53,874 nucleotides of DNA, taken from assembly GCA_937919655.1 (NCBI GenBank), contig CALFPJ010000014.1, positions 1 through 53,874 on the forward strand. Reading direction: 5' to 3'. The notes below the pieces were generated by a model. It saw only the letters and a program-made list of their open reading frames with translations. It was not told the DNA's origin and did not search any database. Positions 9,226 through 17,533 of this stretch are shown in pieces; position 1 is the first letter of the stretch, and each line of letters opens with the position of its first letter. Source of the DNA: an uncultured Gemmatimonadales bacterium (lineage in GTDB: Bacteria; Gemmatimonadota; Gemmatimonadetes; Longimicrobiales; Gaopeijiaceae). The position numbers and the translations under genes were made by a program.

Positions 9226-10741
9226 TCACCCGAAGAATCTTACCTTGCTCACACCCTCACGCAACCGCTGCCACCCGCTTTGGACCGGCGTGCCGGTCGG
9301 CGTATACGCGTAGTAGTACTGGAGGTAGTAGCTCTCGTCCGGGCTCGCGGCAGAAACCTCGTTAAGTACGGCGCCGAAGACGCGTACCCCGAGCCTTCGC
9401 AGCTGGTCGACGGCCCGTTCGGCTGCCCGTTGCTCAGTTTCACCCGAACGCAGAACAACAACCGCTCCGTCGGTGTGCACTGCCAAGATCGCCGCGTCGG
9501 TCACCGCAAGCACAGGCGGCGAGTCGATGATCACATGATCGTAACGCCCCTCGAATTCCTCAATGATTCGGATCATCGCCTTGGAGTTCAACAATTCTGA
9601 GGGATTAGGCGGGAACGGCCCCGAAGGCAGGAAGTCCAAATTAGGAAGCACGTTCGGCCGAACGGTCTCGCGGGGTTCTGCATCTCCGATTAAGGAGGTT
9701 GGTCAGGCCCGGCTCGCGCAGGAGATCAAGGGCGCGGTGCAGGGAAGGACGCCGCAAGTCGGAGTCGCTAAGCAATACGCGCTGCCCCTGCTGAGCGAGC
9801 ATTACCGCGAAGTTCACTGCGGTCGTCGACTTACCCTCGGACGGCCCAGGACTTGAGAAAAGAACGGTCCGGATGGGTTCTTCGTCGGAACTCATGGACA
9901 TCAGGTTCATACGGAGATTTCGATAAGCCTCCGCGGCTGGATCAAGCGGGTCCATCGCCACGACTAAAGGAACCCCTCGCCCTGCAAGTTGGTCGGCGCC
10001 CTCTGCGGCGTGCTCAAGACGACGAAGCCGGGGGATCCGAGACGTGAGCCACTGGTCGCTCTGGACCAGACTGATGTCAACGATGTTTGTATCGATCCGG
10101 GGCTCTGCGGCCAAAGAAATCTCGCTTGCCGCCGAGCGCCCCGGGATGATTTCCAGGTCATAGGCTCTCGGGGCTTCATCGTCGACCTTCTGGAGGACGA
10201 AGCTCAACAGGCCAGCATCCAGTGTCGTACCGGCCGTCGTCTCGGCCAGCGTAGTTCCGTCAGGCGTGTTCAACTGGGCGCGGGAGCCGTCTGAGTTGTA
10301 AACCAAGCGGTAGAAACCGTCGGGCATGTCCGGATGAACAGAAATGTAGCGCACGAGATCAGAACGAGGACCGCCGTCCATCCGGGTAAGGCGGAGCCCG
10401 ACCGAGTCAACGACCTGTTCGCGAATCGCGCTTGAGTTGAGGACCTGGATTTCAGACTGAATCGGGTCCACGAAGAAGTTCATCCCCTCCATGTTGAGCA
10501 TATTCACGAGACCGGCCTGGCGCGCGGACGGGTCGTTTACCTGCAGGGACATCGCGGAGGAGTAGAACGTCTGTTGTTGAGAAATGGCCCAGATCGACGA
10601 TGCGGTCGTAACCGTGAAAATTATGAGGACCAACTACAAACGTCGCGTGACCACCAACCAGTAGTCGGACAAATGGGGGGTGCCCCCGAAGTTGTCCGGA
10701 TCCGGATCGATGTCCGGGGTCTGAATCAGCTCGTTTGTCAT
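9226..10741 (-). pseudogene. Decayed Wzc-like polysaccharide tyrosine kinase (BY-kinase)
   Basis: BY-kinases span the inner membrane and control exopolysaccharide chain length and export. The remains begin at ATG 10741 (MTNELIQTPDID), reach the first membrane helix, then hit an in-frame TAG at 10634-10636 where a tryptophan would fit. The periplasmic Wzz part follows. At about 10035 the sequence jumps from the middle of that domain straight to the kinase linker (IPRLRRLE), so the coiled coil and second membrane helix are missing. The kinase Walker A is GPSEGKSTT and the Walker A' is LLSDSDLRRP. One extra base near 9690 then breaks the frame; the last part holds the Walker B IIDSPPVLAVTDAA and the Tyr-rich tail YYLQYYYAY. 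Three independent lesions argue for a pseudogene, although assembly errors could add to this. Confidence 0.85.
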
Positions 10742-11146
10742 GCGCCTCAGGGTCGAATTGCTCCGTTAAGCCTGAAAATACCTGCAAGGTGTGTACCGTC
10801 GCCAACCATCGCACGTATCGAGTCCACCTGACCTAGTAATCAAATCGAGAATCAAGGGTTGTCGAAAATAGATCAATGATCATGTATCTTGATAGGCGGC
10901 CTACGATAAGGGGTTCGGGTTGACCGACGTCTCCAGTGTTCCGTACTTTTTTCCCCTTTTCCGCCCCTTGTTGCCGGGTGCGTGGCTCATCATGAAGAGT
11001 GTGTCCCGGGAGATGTTGTTGGTTATGCCCGAAGGACATGCAGCGCATCGTAACCCAGAAAACATATGTTTCTTGCCGGTTGACAGCGGTCTCCGGTTAA
11101 TTCTTTGTCTAGATGATCCTCACATCGCCGCCCACGTGAATCACAA
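10742..11146. other. 405-base divergent intergenic region before mrp
   Basis: This region separates the decayed kinase (-) from mrp (+). It is more AT-rich than its surroundings around 10840-10900 and contains short nested repeats such as GATCAATGATC. Two promoter-like sequences face mrp (10920-10949 and a TTGACA at 11080). A TTG-initiated frame from 10920 to 11150 overlaps the mrp start but has no recognisable features and is not called as a gene. Confidence 0.4.
10920..10949 (+). promoter_or_regulatory. Candidate sigma-70-type promoter for mrp
   Basis: TTGACC (10920-10925), an 18-base spacer and TACTTT (10944-10949) resemble -35 and -10 boxes, matching 5 and 4 of 6 consensus positions. It would give a leader of about 190 bases. 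A second TTGACA at 11080-11085 lacks a good -10 box at normal spacing. No experimental support exists. Confidence 0.35.
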
Positions 11147-12247
11147 ATGACTGAAGACGAATTGCGCCGTTCCGTGATGTCCGCCCTGTCCCGTATTAAG
11201 CATCCCAAGACAGGGAAGGACGTCATCACCTCCGGGCACGTTCAAAACCTGGTTGCGGGCGACGACGGCGTCGTTCGATTCCAGTTCATGTTGAAACCAG
11301 ATGATCCGAGCGACCTCCTCAGGGACGCACGGGCGGCAGCGGAGGCCGTAGATGGAGTGGCCGAGGTCAAGGTCAACGTCCAACTCCCGCAGATGGCGCC
11401 GTCGGGCGGCGGGGGGAAGCAGGGAGGCCTCCAGCCTGGGTCCGTTCCCGCTCCGACGCCGAAGCCTGGCATCCTCACAGGGGTGCGCCAGATCATCGCA
11501 GTGAGTTCCGGCAAGGGTGGAGTGGGCAAATCGATGGTTGCCGCGAACCTAGCCGCAGCGTTCGCAAAGTCCGGCAAGACAGTCGGACTCTTGGACGCCG
11601 ACATCTATGGGCCGAACATCCCGCTCATGTACGGTGTGCAACGGCGCCCCAGCGTATCGGGCGAAAAGGGGAAGGAGATGATCGAGCCGCTCGAGGCCCA
11701 TGGCGTGAAGCTCATGAGCCTAGGCTTCCTCCTGGACAAAGAGCAGCCAGCCATCATGCGTGGCCCACTGATCTCTGGAATCCTGAAGCAGTTCCTTGAG
11801 CAGGTGGACTGGGGAACGCTCGACCTCATGGTGGTCGACATGCCCCCGGGCACCGGAGACGCGCAGCTGTCGCTGGTTCAGACCATCGACTTGGATGGAG
11901 CCGTCATGGTGACGACGCCCCAAGAGGTCTCCACCGGAGACGTCCGCCGTGGGGTGAAGATGTTCGAGCGCGTCAACACGCGTGTCCTGGGCGTCGTAGA
12001 GAACATGAGCGGCCTCGCGTGCCCGCACTGCGACGAGATCGTAGACGTATTTGGGTCCGGCGGAGGGGAGACCCTCGCCAAGGAAATGAAGCTGTCGTTT
12101 CTGGGTCGGATTCCGCTTGATCCCGCCGTGAGAAAAGCCGGAGATGAGGGTGTTCCCACCGTACTGTCGGCTCCTGATTCGGCTGCGGGGTTGGCGATTA
12201 CTGCAGTGATGCACGCTGTCGCGGATGTCTTGGACGCTGTGGAGTAA
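11147..12247 (+). CDS. mrp: Mrp/ApbC-type iron-sulfur cluster carrier ATPase
   Basis: The 366-residue protein has an N-terminal MIP18-like (DUF59) domain (about 1-80), a Pro/Gly-rich linker (84-108) and a Mrp/NBP35 P-loop domain. The deviant Walker A is SGKGGVGKS (121-129), followed by LLDADIYGPNIP. The cluster-binding motif CPHC (292-295) sits in NMSGLACPHC. The family carries and transfers Fe-S clusters in the cytoplasm. The start is ATG 11147; no clear Shine-Dalgarno sequence is present. Its stop codon runs directly into the left arm of a large inverted repeat, which may act as its transcript end. Confidence 0.93.
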   Translation: MTEDELRRSVMSALSRIKHPKTGKDVITSGHVQNLVAGDDGVVRFQFMLKPDDPSDLLRDARAAAEAVDGVAEVKVNVQLPQMAPSGGGGKQGGLQPGSVPAPTPKPGILTGVRQIIAVSSGKGGVGKSMVAANLAAAFAKSGKTVGLLDADIYGPNIPLMYGVQRRPSVSGEKGKEMIEPLEAHGVKLMSLGFLLDKEQPAIMRGPLISGILKQFLEQVDWGTLDLMVVDMPPGTGDAQLSLVQTIDLDGAVMVTTPQEVSTGDVRRGVKMFERVNTRVLGVVENMSGLACPHCDEIVDVFGSGGGETLAKEMKLSFLGRIPLDPAVRKAGDEGVPTVLSAPDSAAGLAITAVMHAVADVLDAVE

Positions 12248-12407
12248 GGGGGCGACGGTGGCGTGTCCTCCCGGCTAGGGCGCTGCGTTCTGGCTGGGGT
12301 TTCGGGGGCTTCCATTTGACCTTGTCCGGGGGTCCTATTGCTCGTTCTCTTCGCTCCGAGGCGTAGCCTCGAGCCTAGCCAGGAGGACACGCCACCGCCG
12401 CCCCCTT
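12246..12407. repeat. Large palindromic element 1 (34-base arms)
   Basis: The left arm 12246-12279 and right arm 12374-12407 are reverse complements at 32 of 34 positions. The 94-base centre carries a smaller hairpin, CGAGGC-GTA-GCCTCG (12355-12369). Read on the minus strand, the centre resembles that of element 2 (12740-12907), so the two are inverted copies of one family. The left arm starts inside the mrp stop codon. No target-site duplication is visible. It could be a bidirectional terminator, a REP/MITE-like mobile palindrome or a structured RNA. Confidence 0.85.
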
Positions 12408-12411
12408 CAAA

Positions 12412-12739
12412 CGCGGTGGCGCGGGCACGGGGGTTCGGTGGGCCGGGTCAGGGAACGTCGGTAGGGCGGGTACGGTGGGGCATGGGTTTCCTGACACCGA
12501 AGGGAGCTCTGCCCACATGCCAAGTGTACAGCGAGCGACGAGGCACCGCCTCGAGCCGCGGCGACAAAACGCCCGCGAGGCCTCCCAACCCAACACGAAC
12601 AGCCTGCCCCGCCATTCCTAGCCTCCATGGGCGCAAACCGACCCAAGGAGCCCAGCCCGCTCTGGTACCAAGAGGCCTAGGAGCATCCCACCTGGGCACC
12701 CCAGCCACAAAAGCCCCGTGCCACCAAGGAAAACGTGGA
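12412..12739. repeat. Degenerate middle copy of the palindromic family and GC-rich spacer
   Basis: Between the two clear palindromes lies a GC-rich stretch with a third version of the core: hairpin CGAGGC-ACC-GCCTCG at 12539-12553 followed by AGCCGCGGCGACAAAA, matching GAGCGAGCGAACGAAA in element 2. Flanking arms are only partly self-complementary. Several reading frames are open here, but their products are low-complexity and unlike proteins, so no gene is called. Confidence 0.5.
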
Positions 12740-12907
12740 TAGGCGGGAGGTGTCGTGGCCCCCGCAGCGCGAGGCTGGGGGCGTAGCCCCCGAGCGAGCG
12801 AACGAAAAATGAGGAGGACCCGAAAGAATTAAAGGGAACGCCAGCAACCCTAAGCCAGAGTCGAGCGCCCTCGCGCAGCGGGGGCCACGACGCCCCCCGC
12901 CCGCCTA
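12740..12907. repeat. Large palindromic element 2 (23-base arms plus outer 8-base arms)
   Basis: Arms 12752-12774 and 12869-12891 are reverse complements at 22 of 23 positions, and TAGGCGGG (12740-12747) pairs with CCCGCCTA (12900-12907) outside them. The centre holds the hairpin GGGGGC-GTA-GCCCCC and then GAGCGAGCGAACGAAAA. Compared with element 1, both sides of the small hairpin have changed together, which suggests pairing is conserved. It ends five bases before the stop codon of the convergent small membrane protein gene. Confidence 0.82.
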
Positions 12908-12912
12908 CCCGC

Positions 12913-13149
12913 TTACTCCCCCTCCAACCACTTGCGGTCAGAGGTCGACAGACCATCGTCACCGCGGAACTTCGAGAAGATTTTCACCCCGATCCATCCC
13001 ACGAGGACGATGGGGGCGACCTTGAAGAGCAGAAATGCGGCGAGTCCGAGCGTCAGCGAGAAGATTGTGCCCACGATCGATAGCACGACGCCGGCCACAA
13101 GTAGTGTGATGAGGCCAACGGCGAAGAACGTCAGGATGGTTCCGATCAT
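12913..13149 (-). CDS. Small two-helix membrane protein
   Basis: This 78-residue protein is mostly two hydrophobic helices (about 2-28 and 30-56, with VAPIVLVGWIGVKIF at the end). A charged C-terminus, KFRGDDGLSTSDRKWLEGE, probably faces the cytoplasm. ATG 13149 has a strong AGGGGGAA upstream. It lies 49 bases after the secreted beta-rich protein on the same strand, so it may be the last gene of the sigma/anti-sigma set. I do not recognise a named family. Element 2 lies immediately downstream. Confidence 0.75.
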   Translation of the reverse strand: MIGTILTFFAVGLITLLVAGVVLSIVGTIFSLTLGLAAFLLFKVAPIVLVGWIGVKIFSKFRGDDGLSTSDRKWLEGE

Positions 13150-13198
13150 GGGTTCCCCCTAGCAGAGGATGTTGCTGCGACGAGTCTGGGACATCTAG

Positions 13199-14035
13199 TC
13201 AGCGGACCCACACAACCTTGACGCTTCCAAAGGCTGCGTCTAGGTCGATGGATATTTGATGATCAGCAGTTTCCCAGTCCAACGAATAATAGGCGTCACC
13301 ACGCTTCACCATGCCTTCGGAGTCGAGCGAAGTCAGGAAGCTGTCTTTTTCCAGCCTCACGCCCAGGCTCTCAGGAATTCGCAGCTCGAGGGCACCGAGT
13401 CCCATGTCGATCGAGACACTGGCATTCCTCTGCCAACGCCCATTGAACCATAGCGTGAGTTCGCCCACGCCAGCGTTCACTTCGATCCGATCGGCGTTGA
13501 GGTTCCCGAGGTGTCGCGCCGTGAACTCAGCCGCACCCACCTCAAAGAGCGCCCTCTCCATGACCTCGGGGTTGGGCTCAGACACGTCGATGGTGGTCTG
13601 AGACGCTCCCGTGCGTAGACCCAGATCGGTGAGCGCTAGACCCCCCAAGTCGAGATCAGCCTGGACCACCCCGAAATTCAACTCAAGGTCCATCGGGACC
13701 CCGCGGGCCAGTTCCAGGTCGAACTGACCCGACTCGTTGCGCCCGCGGCGGCTCCAGCCGTTACTCGTCGACTCAACGCCAAGTTCGAGCCGAGTCCCAC
13801 TGAACTCAGCCACCGGTTCGAAACGATCCTCGTCGTAGCGAAGATTCATACTATAGAGCTGGCCCTCGTCGGAGGCCTTCACGGTGAAGTGCCCCGAACC
13901 ATAGTCGACGAAAACCCGCACCGGATCGTTGTTCTCAATCTTCCGAGACTTCGTGACCGTCCGCCAATTCTGCCCATACACGCCGGCAGGCATTGCCGTG
14001 GCAGCTAGGACCGCCAGCAAGAGCGCCTTACGCAT
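13199..14035 (-). CDS. Secreted beta-rich protein (LiaF/DUF4097-like)
   Basis: About 278 residues. A signal peptide (MRKALLLAVLAATAMPAG, cut near VYGQ) precedes a domain of repeated short beta strands such as FGVVQADLDLGGLALTDLGL and AGVGELTLWFNG. This pattern resembles the toast-rack/DUF4097 and LiaF C-terminal type of envelope sensors; it is a shape match, not a firm family call. The start at 14035 was chosen because AGGAGGGGAGGG lies directly upstream, although ATGs at 14053 and 14050 are in frame. It overlaps the end of the bactofilin-like gene by eight bases, so the two are translationally coupled. It probably acts in the periplasm. Confidence 0.7.
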   Translation of the reverse strand: MRKALLLAVLAATAMPAGVYGQNWRTVTKSRKIENNDPVRVFVDYGSGHFTVKASDEGQLYSMNLRYDEDRFEPVAEFSGTRLELGVESTSNGWSRRGRNESGQFDLELARGVPMDLELNFGVVQADLDLGGLALTDLGLRTGASQTTIDVSEPNPEVMERALFEVGAAEFTARHLGNLNADRIEVNAGVGELTLWFNGRWQRNASVSIDMGLGALELRIPESLGVRLEKDSFLTSLDSEGMVKRGDAYYSLDWETADHQISIDLDAAFGSVKVVWVR

Positions 14036-15641
14036 CCCTCCCCTCCTCATCATTCACCACTTCGTCATCGTTCGTGGGATCCACTTCGATCTCCACATCA
14101 ACATCCATCGCCGCTTCCCACGCTGCATCGGCGTCGAGAGGGGCGGACCACTCGCGACGGCGTCCGCCACGCGTCAAGATCACCGCGCCGAATCCGATCT
14201 GAACGGCCATGATCGTGACGATCACCCCGGCGACCATGAGCAGGCCTGTCAGGAAGCCCATGAAGGGGGCGATCGAGATCACGTTCGCAGCCATGAAGGC
14301 GAACATCAGTCCGAGAAGACCACCGAAGACCGTGATAATCGGGTTCGACTTGCGAATCCAACTCGTCCACGGGTAGCCGCTATCAGACAGCCATTCCCCG
14401 GTGTTTCGCGCAACCGCCACGTAACCCATCACCGCCGCAGCAGCGGCCGCTAATGGGAACAGCGGCAGCCACGCTACCGCGACCGGGATCCCGATGATGG
14501 AGACCACGAGCGCGACCGCGCCCAGAACCCACACGGGGAGCAGGAGAAGGGTTCCGGCAAATCCGACCATCGCGGAGCGACCCGGCGAGTGCCGCGCCGT
14601 CTCCGAAATCGCATCGACGTTGCCTCCGGCGAAGGCCACAGCCATCGCGCCCAGCAGCCCGAGAATGAAGACCGCGATGAGGTTCTCCATCAGCCCACCC
14701 ACACCCCGGATGACGGGACGCAACGGCGACATCAATGAAAATCCGTCGTCTTCCCGTCCCAACCTCGTCACGTTCCGCAGCTCACTCCGGAGCTCACTTC
14801 GAAGCTCTCCACGCAACTCGTCGCGTATGCGATCCCTGATTTCCGTTTCGAGATTCCTGTCGTCGTCCAGGAGCTTGACGATGCCCCCGTCGACCTCGCC
14901 CAGGTTCTTCGTAATCCGGGCGTCGGCGAGGCGCACTTCGCCTCGTACCTTGGCGTCTTCCAGCAACTCCAAGGTCCCGTTCACAACAACTACGTCGCCG
15001 TCGACGTCGCCGCCAATGCGGAGGCTGCCCCCGATCACGACCACAGTTCCGTCGACTCGGGAGCCCTCAGGGATGACAACGTCCTCCTCGACGTGAATCT
15101 TGAAGTCTCCCGCGATTCCCTCGAGTGCCTGCTGCATCAGGCCAAGTCGGTTCGTCGAATTGAGGAGGACGCGAAGGATGGATGCGTCGTCCCCGATCGA
15201 CACGGAGACTGTTCCTTCGTCGTCGTCCGCCGTGACCTCTGTCGAAGTGAGTGCATCTTCGAGCGCCTGATCGATCTCCTGGGCAACGGCTGCCAACTCT
15301 GTGGCGAGGTCAGCGGGCACCGTCCAGTCGGACAGCATGCGTGACAGCGCGTCGTTGTCGAGGGCTACGGCCTGGCCTAGAAGAGCACGCCAAGCGATCT
15401 CAAGGTCGTCCCCCGTTTTAAACGAACCCACGGGCTCGCCGTCAACAAAGACCTGACCGTCCTCGAATGAGATCTCGAGCTTGGCATCACCGGTCAATTC
15501 GAGGCGAAGAGCGGCCTCAGATCTGCCGACAGAGACTTCTTTCGAGATCACGTCGCGCACTTGCGCGCCCAGGGTCAGAGGAACCAAGGCAGCGGCCAGT
15601 GCGACCGCGGTCAAGCATTTAGGAAGTTGTAACATGTGCAT
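14028..15641 (-). CDS. Exported bactofilin-like and multi-pass membrane protein
   Basis: Starting at ATG 15641 the product has 537 residues. A signal peptide (MLQLPKCLTAVALAAALVPL, ending in GAQ) leads to an acidic region. Next comes a polymer-forming bactofilin-like turn repeat (about 195-265: VIPEGSRVDGTVVVIGGSLR and similar), then a charged ELRGELRSELRSELR coiled segment. The C-terminal half has about five membrane helices and a final acidic tail. Longer starts are rejected because they overlap the upstream anti-sigma gene and give non-membrane, Arg/Ser-rich sequence. Neighbours suggest a target or partner of the envelope sigma system; the molecular role is unknown. Confidence 0.75.
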   Translation of the reverse strand: MHMLQLPKCLTAVALAAALVPLTLGAQVRDVISKEVSVGRSEAALRLELTGDAKLEISFEDGQVFVDGEPVGSFKTGDDLEIAWRALLGQAVALDNDALSRMLSDWTVPADLATELAAVAQEIDQALEDALTSTEVTADDDEGTVSVSIGDDASILRVLLNSTNRLGLMQQALEGIAGDFKIHVEEDVVIPEGSRVDGTVVVIGGSLRIGGDVDGDVVVVNGTLELLEDAKVRGEVRLADARITKNLGEVDGGIVKLLDDDRNLETEIRDRIRDELRGELRSELRSELRNVTRLGREDDGFSLMSPLRPVIRGVGGLMENLIAVFILGLLGAMAVAFAGGNVDAISETARHSPGRSAMVGFAGTLLLLPVWVLGAVALVVSIIGIPVAVAWLPLFPLAAAAAAVMGYVAVARNTGEWLSDSGYPWTSWIRKSNPIITVFGGLLGLMFAFMAANVISIAPFMGFLTGLLMVAGVIVTIMAVQIGFGAVILTRGGRRREWSAPLDADAAWEAAMDVDVEIEVDPTNDDEVVNDEEGRDA

Positions 15642-16566
15642 ACCGACCCAATGGACGGGAAGAGACGAGGTTCGTGTAGAGCACCCGCAGCGCGAACAGG
15701 CAGGCGAATGCGTAGAGCGTGAAGCCGGCCGCGACCAGAATCGGTGCGGAAGCGATGGCTCCATAAATCGTGGACATCCCAGACGCCTGCAGGCTCTGCA
15801 AAGCGAATGCGGTGACCGTTGAAGCACCGGCCGCAGCTGCATCGCTCAGCTGCCACCACAGGTATGACGCGAGCGCGCCGGGCGTCATTGTTGGGTGTGA
15901 AAAAACAGCATAGACCAAGAGTCCGACCGTCACGGCCGGCGTCAAAGCAACGCCCGATACCGCGGCCCAAGCCTCACGGGTTTGCGGTACCATCCTGCTC
16001 GCCAGCGCGAGCGCCCTGTTCCACATGGGGACGCCGGCCGGCCGGGCCAGAGACGCAGAAATGCGTACCTCGGCCATCACCCGGTTGGCGAAGTCGTCGG
16101 GTACACCCATGTGTCCGAGTCTGTCGAGGGCAAGGAAGACACTTTGAAGATCGGTGGCTTGGGCGGTGCAACTCGCACAGATACCCAGGTGAGCTTCCAC
16201 ACGGGCTACTTGCCGCGCAGGGAGGAAGCCCTCCATTAATTCCTCAAGCTTCTCGGCGCTAACGTGGGAATCACCTAGGCTCGGCACCCACCCGGAAACG
16301 CGATCTCGGAGGCGAACCGCCAGCGACCGACCCTCGGGCATGGCAACCGACGACATCACCCGATCATGGAAACCCTCGTGAGGCCTCACGGACGCCAGCG
16401 CGCCAAGGTCTGAATAAAGGAGCCGCCAGCCGTCGATCTCGGCCGAGCATCGAACGCACGACGAGACATGTCCCTCGACTGAAGCGCTCCCTGTCACAGA
16501 GAGGTCTCCGTCGAGGAACGCCTGCAGCCGTTCGGCGCTCAAATGGTCAGAATTATGGGTCTTCAT
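15619..16566 (-). CDS. Anti-sigma factor with two zinc-finger (zf-HC2) domains
   Basis: The 315-residue protein has two tandem ZAS/zf-HC2 modules: His33, Cys37 and Cys40 (GHVSSCVRC), and His126, Cys130 and Cys133 (AHLGICASC). Each is preceded by an HLSAERLQ/HVSAEKLE helix. About three membrane helices follow (about 199-221, 235-255 and 275-300). Such proteins hold an ECF sigma factor at the membrane until a signal releases it. The sigma gene lies just upstream on the same strand. Duplicated zinc modules are less common than one and may reflect internal duplication. The gene overlaps the next by 23 bases. Confidence 0.85.
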   Translation of the reverse strand: MKTHNSDHLSAERLQAFLDGDLSVTGSASVEGHVSSCVRCSAEIDGWRLLYSDLGALASVRPHEGFHDRVMSSVAMPEGRSLAVRLRDRVSGWVPSLGDSHVSAEKLEELMEGFLPARQVARVEAHLGICASCTAQATDLQSVFLALDRLGHMGVPDDFANRVMAEVRISASLARPAGVPMWNRALALASRMVPQTREAWAAVSGVALTPAVTVGLLVYAVFSHPTMTPGALASYLWWQLSDAAAAGASTVTAFALQSLQASGMSTIYGAIASAPILVAAGFTLYAFACLFALRVLYTNLVSSRPLGRYAHVTTS

Positions 16567-16711
16567 GCTGTTCGGACTCCGTGGTTTAACCTACAGTCCA
16601 CCTTACGGCACCGGGTCAACTGGAGTTTCACAAATGAGGCTAAGGATGCGGAGCCAGCGGGAAAGTGCTGAAACCGCTGGGACACCTCGCGTGTGGGGCC
16701 ATGAGTCGGCA
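16567..16711. other. 145-base gap between sigma and anti-sigma genes
   Basis: There is no gene here. On the minus strand a TTGACC near 16615 could be a -35 box but has no convincing -10 box at normal spacing. The gap is longer than usual for a sigma/anti-sigma pair and may hold a separate promoter. Confidence 0.3.
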
Positions 16712-17386
16712 TCACGACACCACGTGAGAAAGGCGTTTTTTGAGTTCGGCGCGGGCGCGGTGCAGATACGTTTTCACGGTGCCTAGCGGGAGGTCCATGA
16801 TCTCGGCGATTTCGTCGTACGCGTAACCCTCCACATGACGCAGTAATACCACCGTCTTGTACTCGTCACGGAGTTCTGAGATGGCTTCTTCGATCTGGCC
16901 ACCGAGTTCCCGGTTCTCCACAAACTGCTCCGGGTTTTCATCGTGCGATTCAATGACCAGCTGCGACTGACCTATTTGGTCGGCGGTCGTCGCGTGCGGC
17001 GAGCCATGGATGGAGATTGTGTCGAGCTTCCGCTTCCGGAGATGATCGATTGTGTGGTTGTTGGCGATCTTGAAGATCCAGTTGCTGAATTTGTAGCTGG
17101 TCTTGTAGCTACCGATCGCGTTGAATCCACGAATAAAGGCCTCTTGGGCGAGGTCCTCCGCCAAGGTCCGGTCTCGTACCATTCGGTAGATGAGCGAAAA
17201 CACAGGCCGCTCATATCGTGTGAGTAGCTCGCGGAATGCGGCCTCCCTGCCACGAGCGGCTAGGGTCGCCAAATCCCGGTCGTCGAGCTTTGCATAGTCC
17301 GGAGCGCCCAGTGAAGTCTTATCCCGCCTCAAGTGTGGGAGCCACCGGACAGCGGCTCCAGGCAGGGAAGCAATATCAGAAGTCAT
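16712..17386 (-). CDS. ECF-type RNA polymerase sigma factor
   Basis: The 224-residue protein has sigma-70 region 2 (about 55-125: FRELLTRYERPVFSLIYRMV, then LAEDLAQEAFIRGF and FSNWIFKIANNHTIDHLRK) and region 4 (about 160-215: LRDEYKTVVLLRHVEGYAYDE and LPLGTVKTYLHRARAEL, the DNA-reading helix-turn-helix). Region 3 is missing, as in group 4 sigma factors. ATG 17386 gives an N-terminal extension of about 35 residues before the conserved part. The next gene on this strand is a zinc-finger anti-sigma factor, so this is a regulated pair. It is divergent from ubiE. Confidence 0.93.
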   Translation of the reverse strand: MTSDIASLPGAAVRWLPHLRRDKTSLGAPDYAKLDDRDLATLAARGREAAFRELLTRYERPVFSLIYRMVRDRTLAEDLAQEAFIRGFNAIGSYKTSYKFSNWIFKIANNHTIDHLRKRKLDTISIHGSPHATTADQIGQSQLVIESHDENPEQFVENRELGGQIEEAISELRDEYKTVVLLRHVEGYAYDEIAEIMDLPLGTVKTYLHRARAELKKRLSHVVS

Positions 17387-17533
17387 TGGCGACCCCTACG
17401 CGATGGCGTAACCGCCGGTTTCGCGGGCGCCGTTGAGGCCCCTTGTTGCTTCCCGTAGCTTTATGCCCTTATTCGACTTTCGGCCTCAGTCGATCAGGTC
17501 CACCGAATCTAAGCCGCTCTGACCCCTGCTGTC

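Noticed and set aside
10920..11150. TTG-started 76-residue frame overlapping the mrp start by ATGA
   Set aside because: Poor start, no recognisable features, and the first half spans a promoter-like sequence; the overlap may be chance.
12338..12742. Long open frames on both strands in the palindrome cluster
   Set aside because: Products are Pro/Arg/Gly-rich low-complexity and run through inverted repeats; they are open because of high GC.
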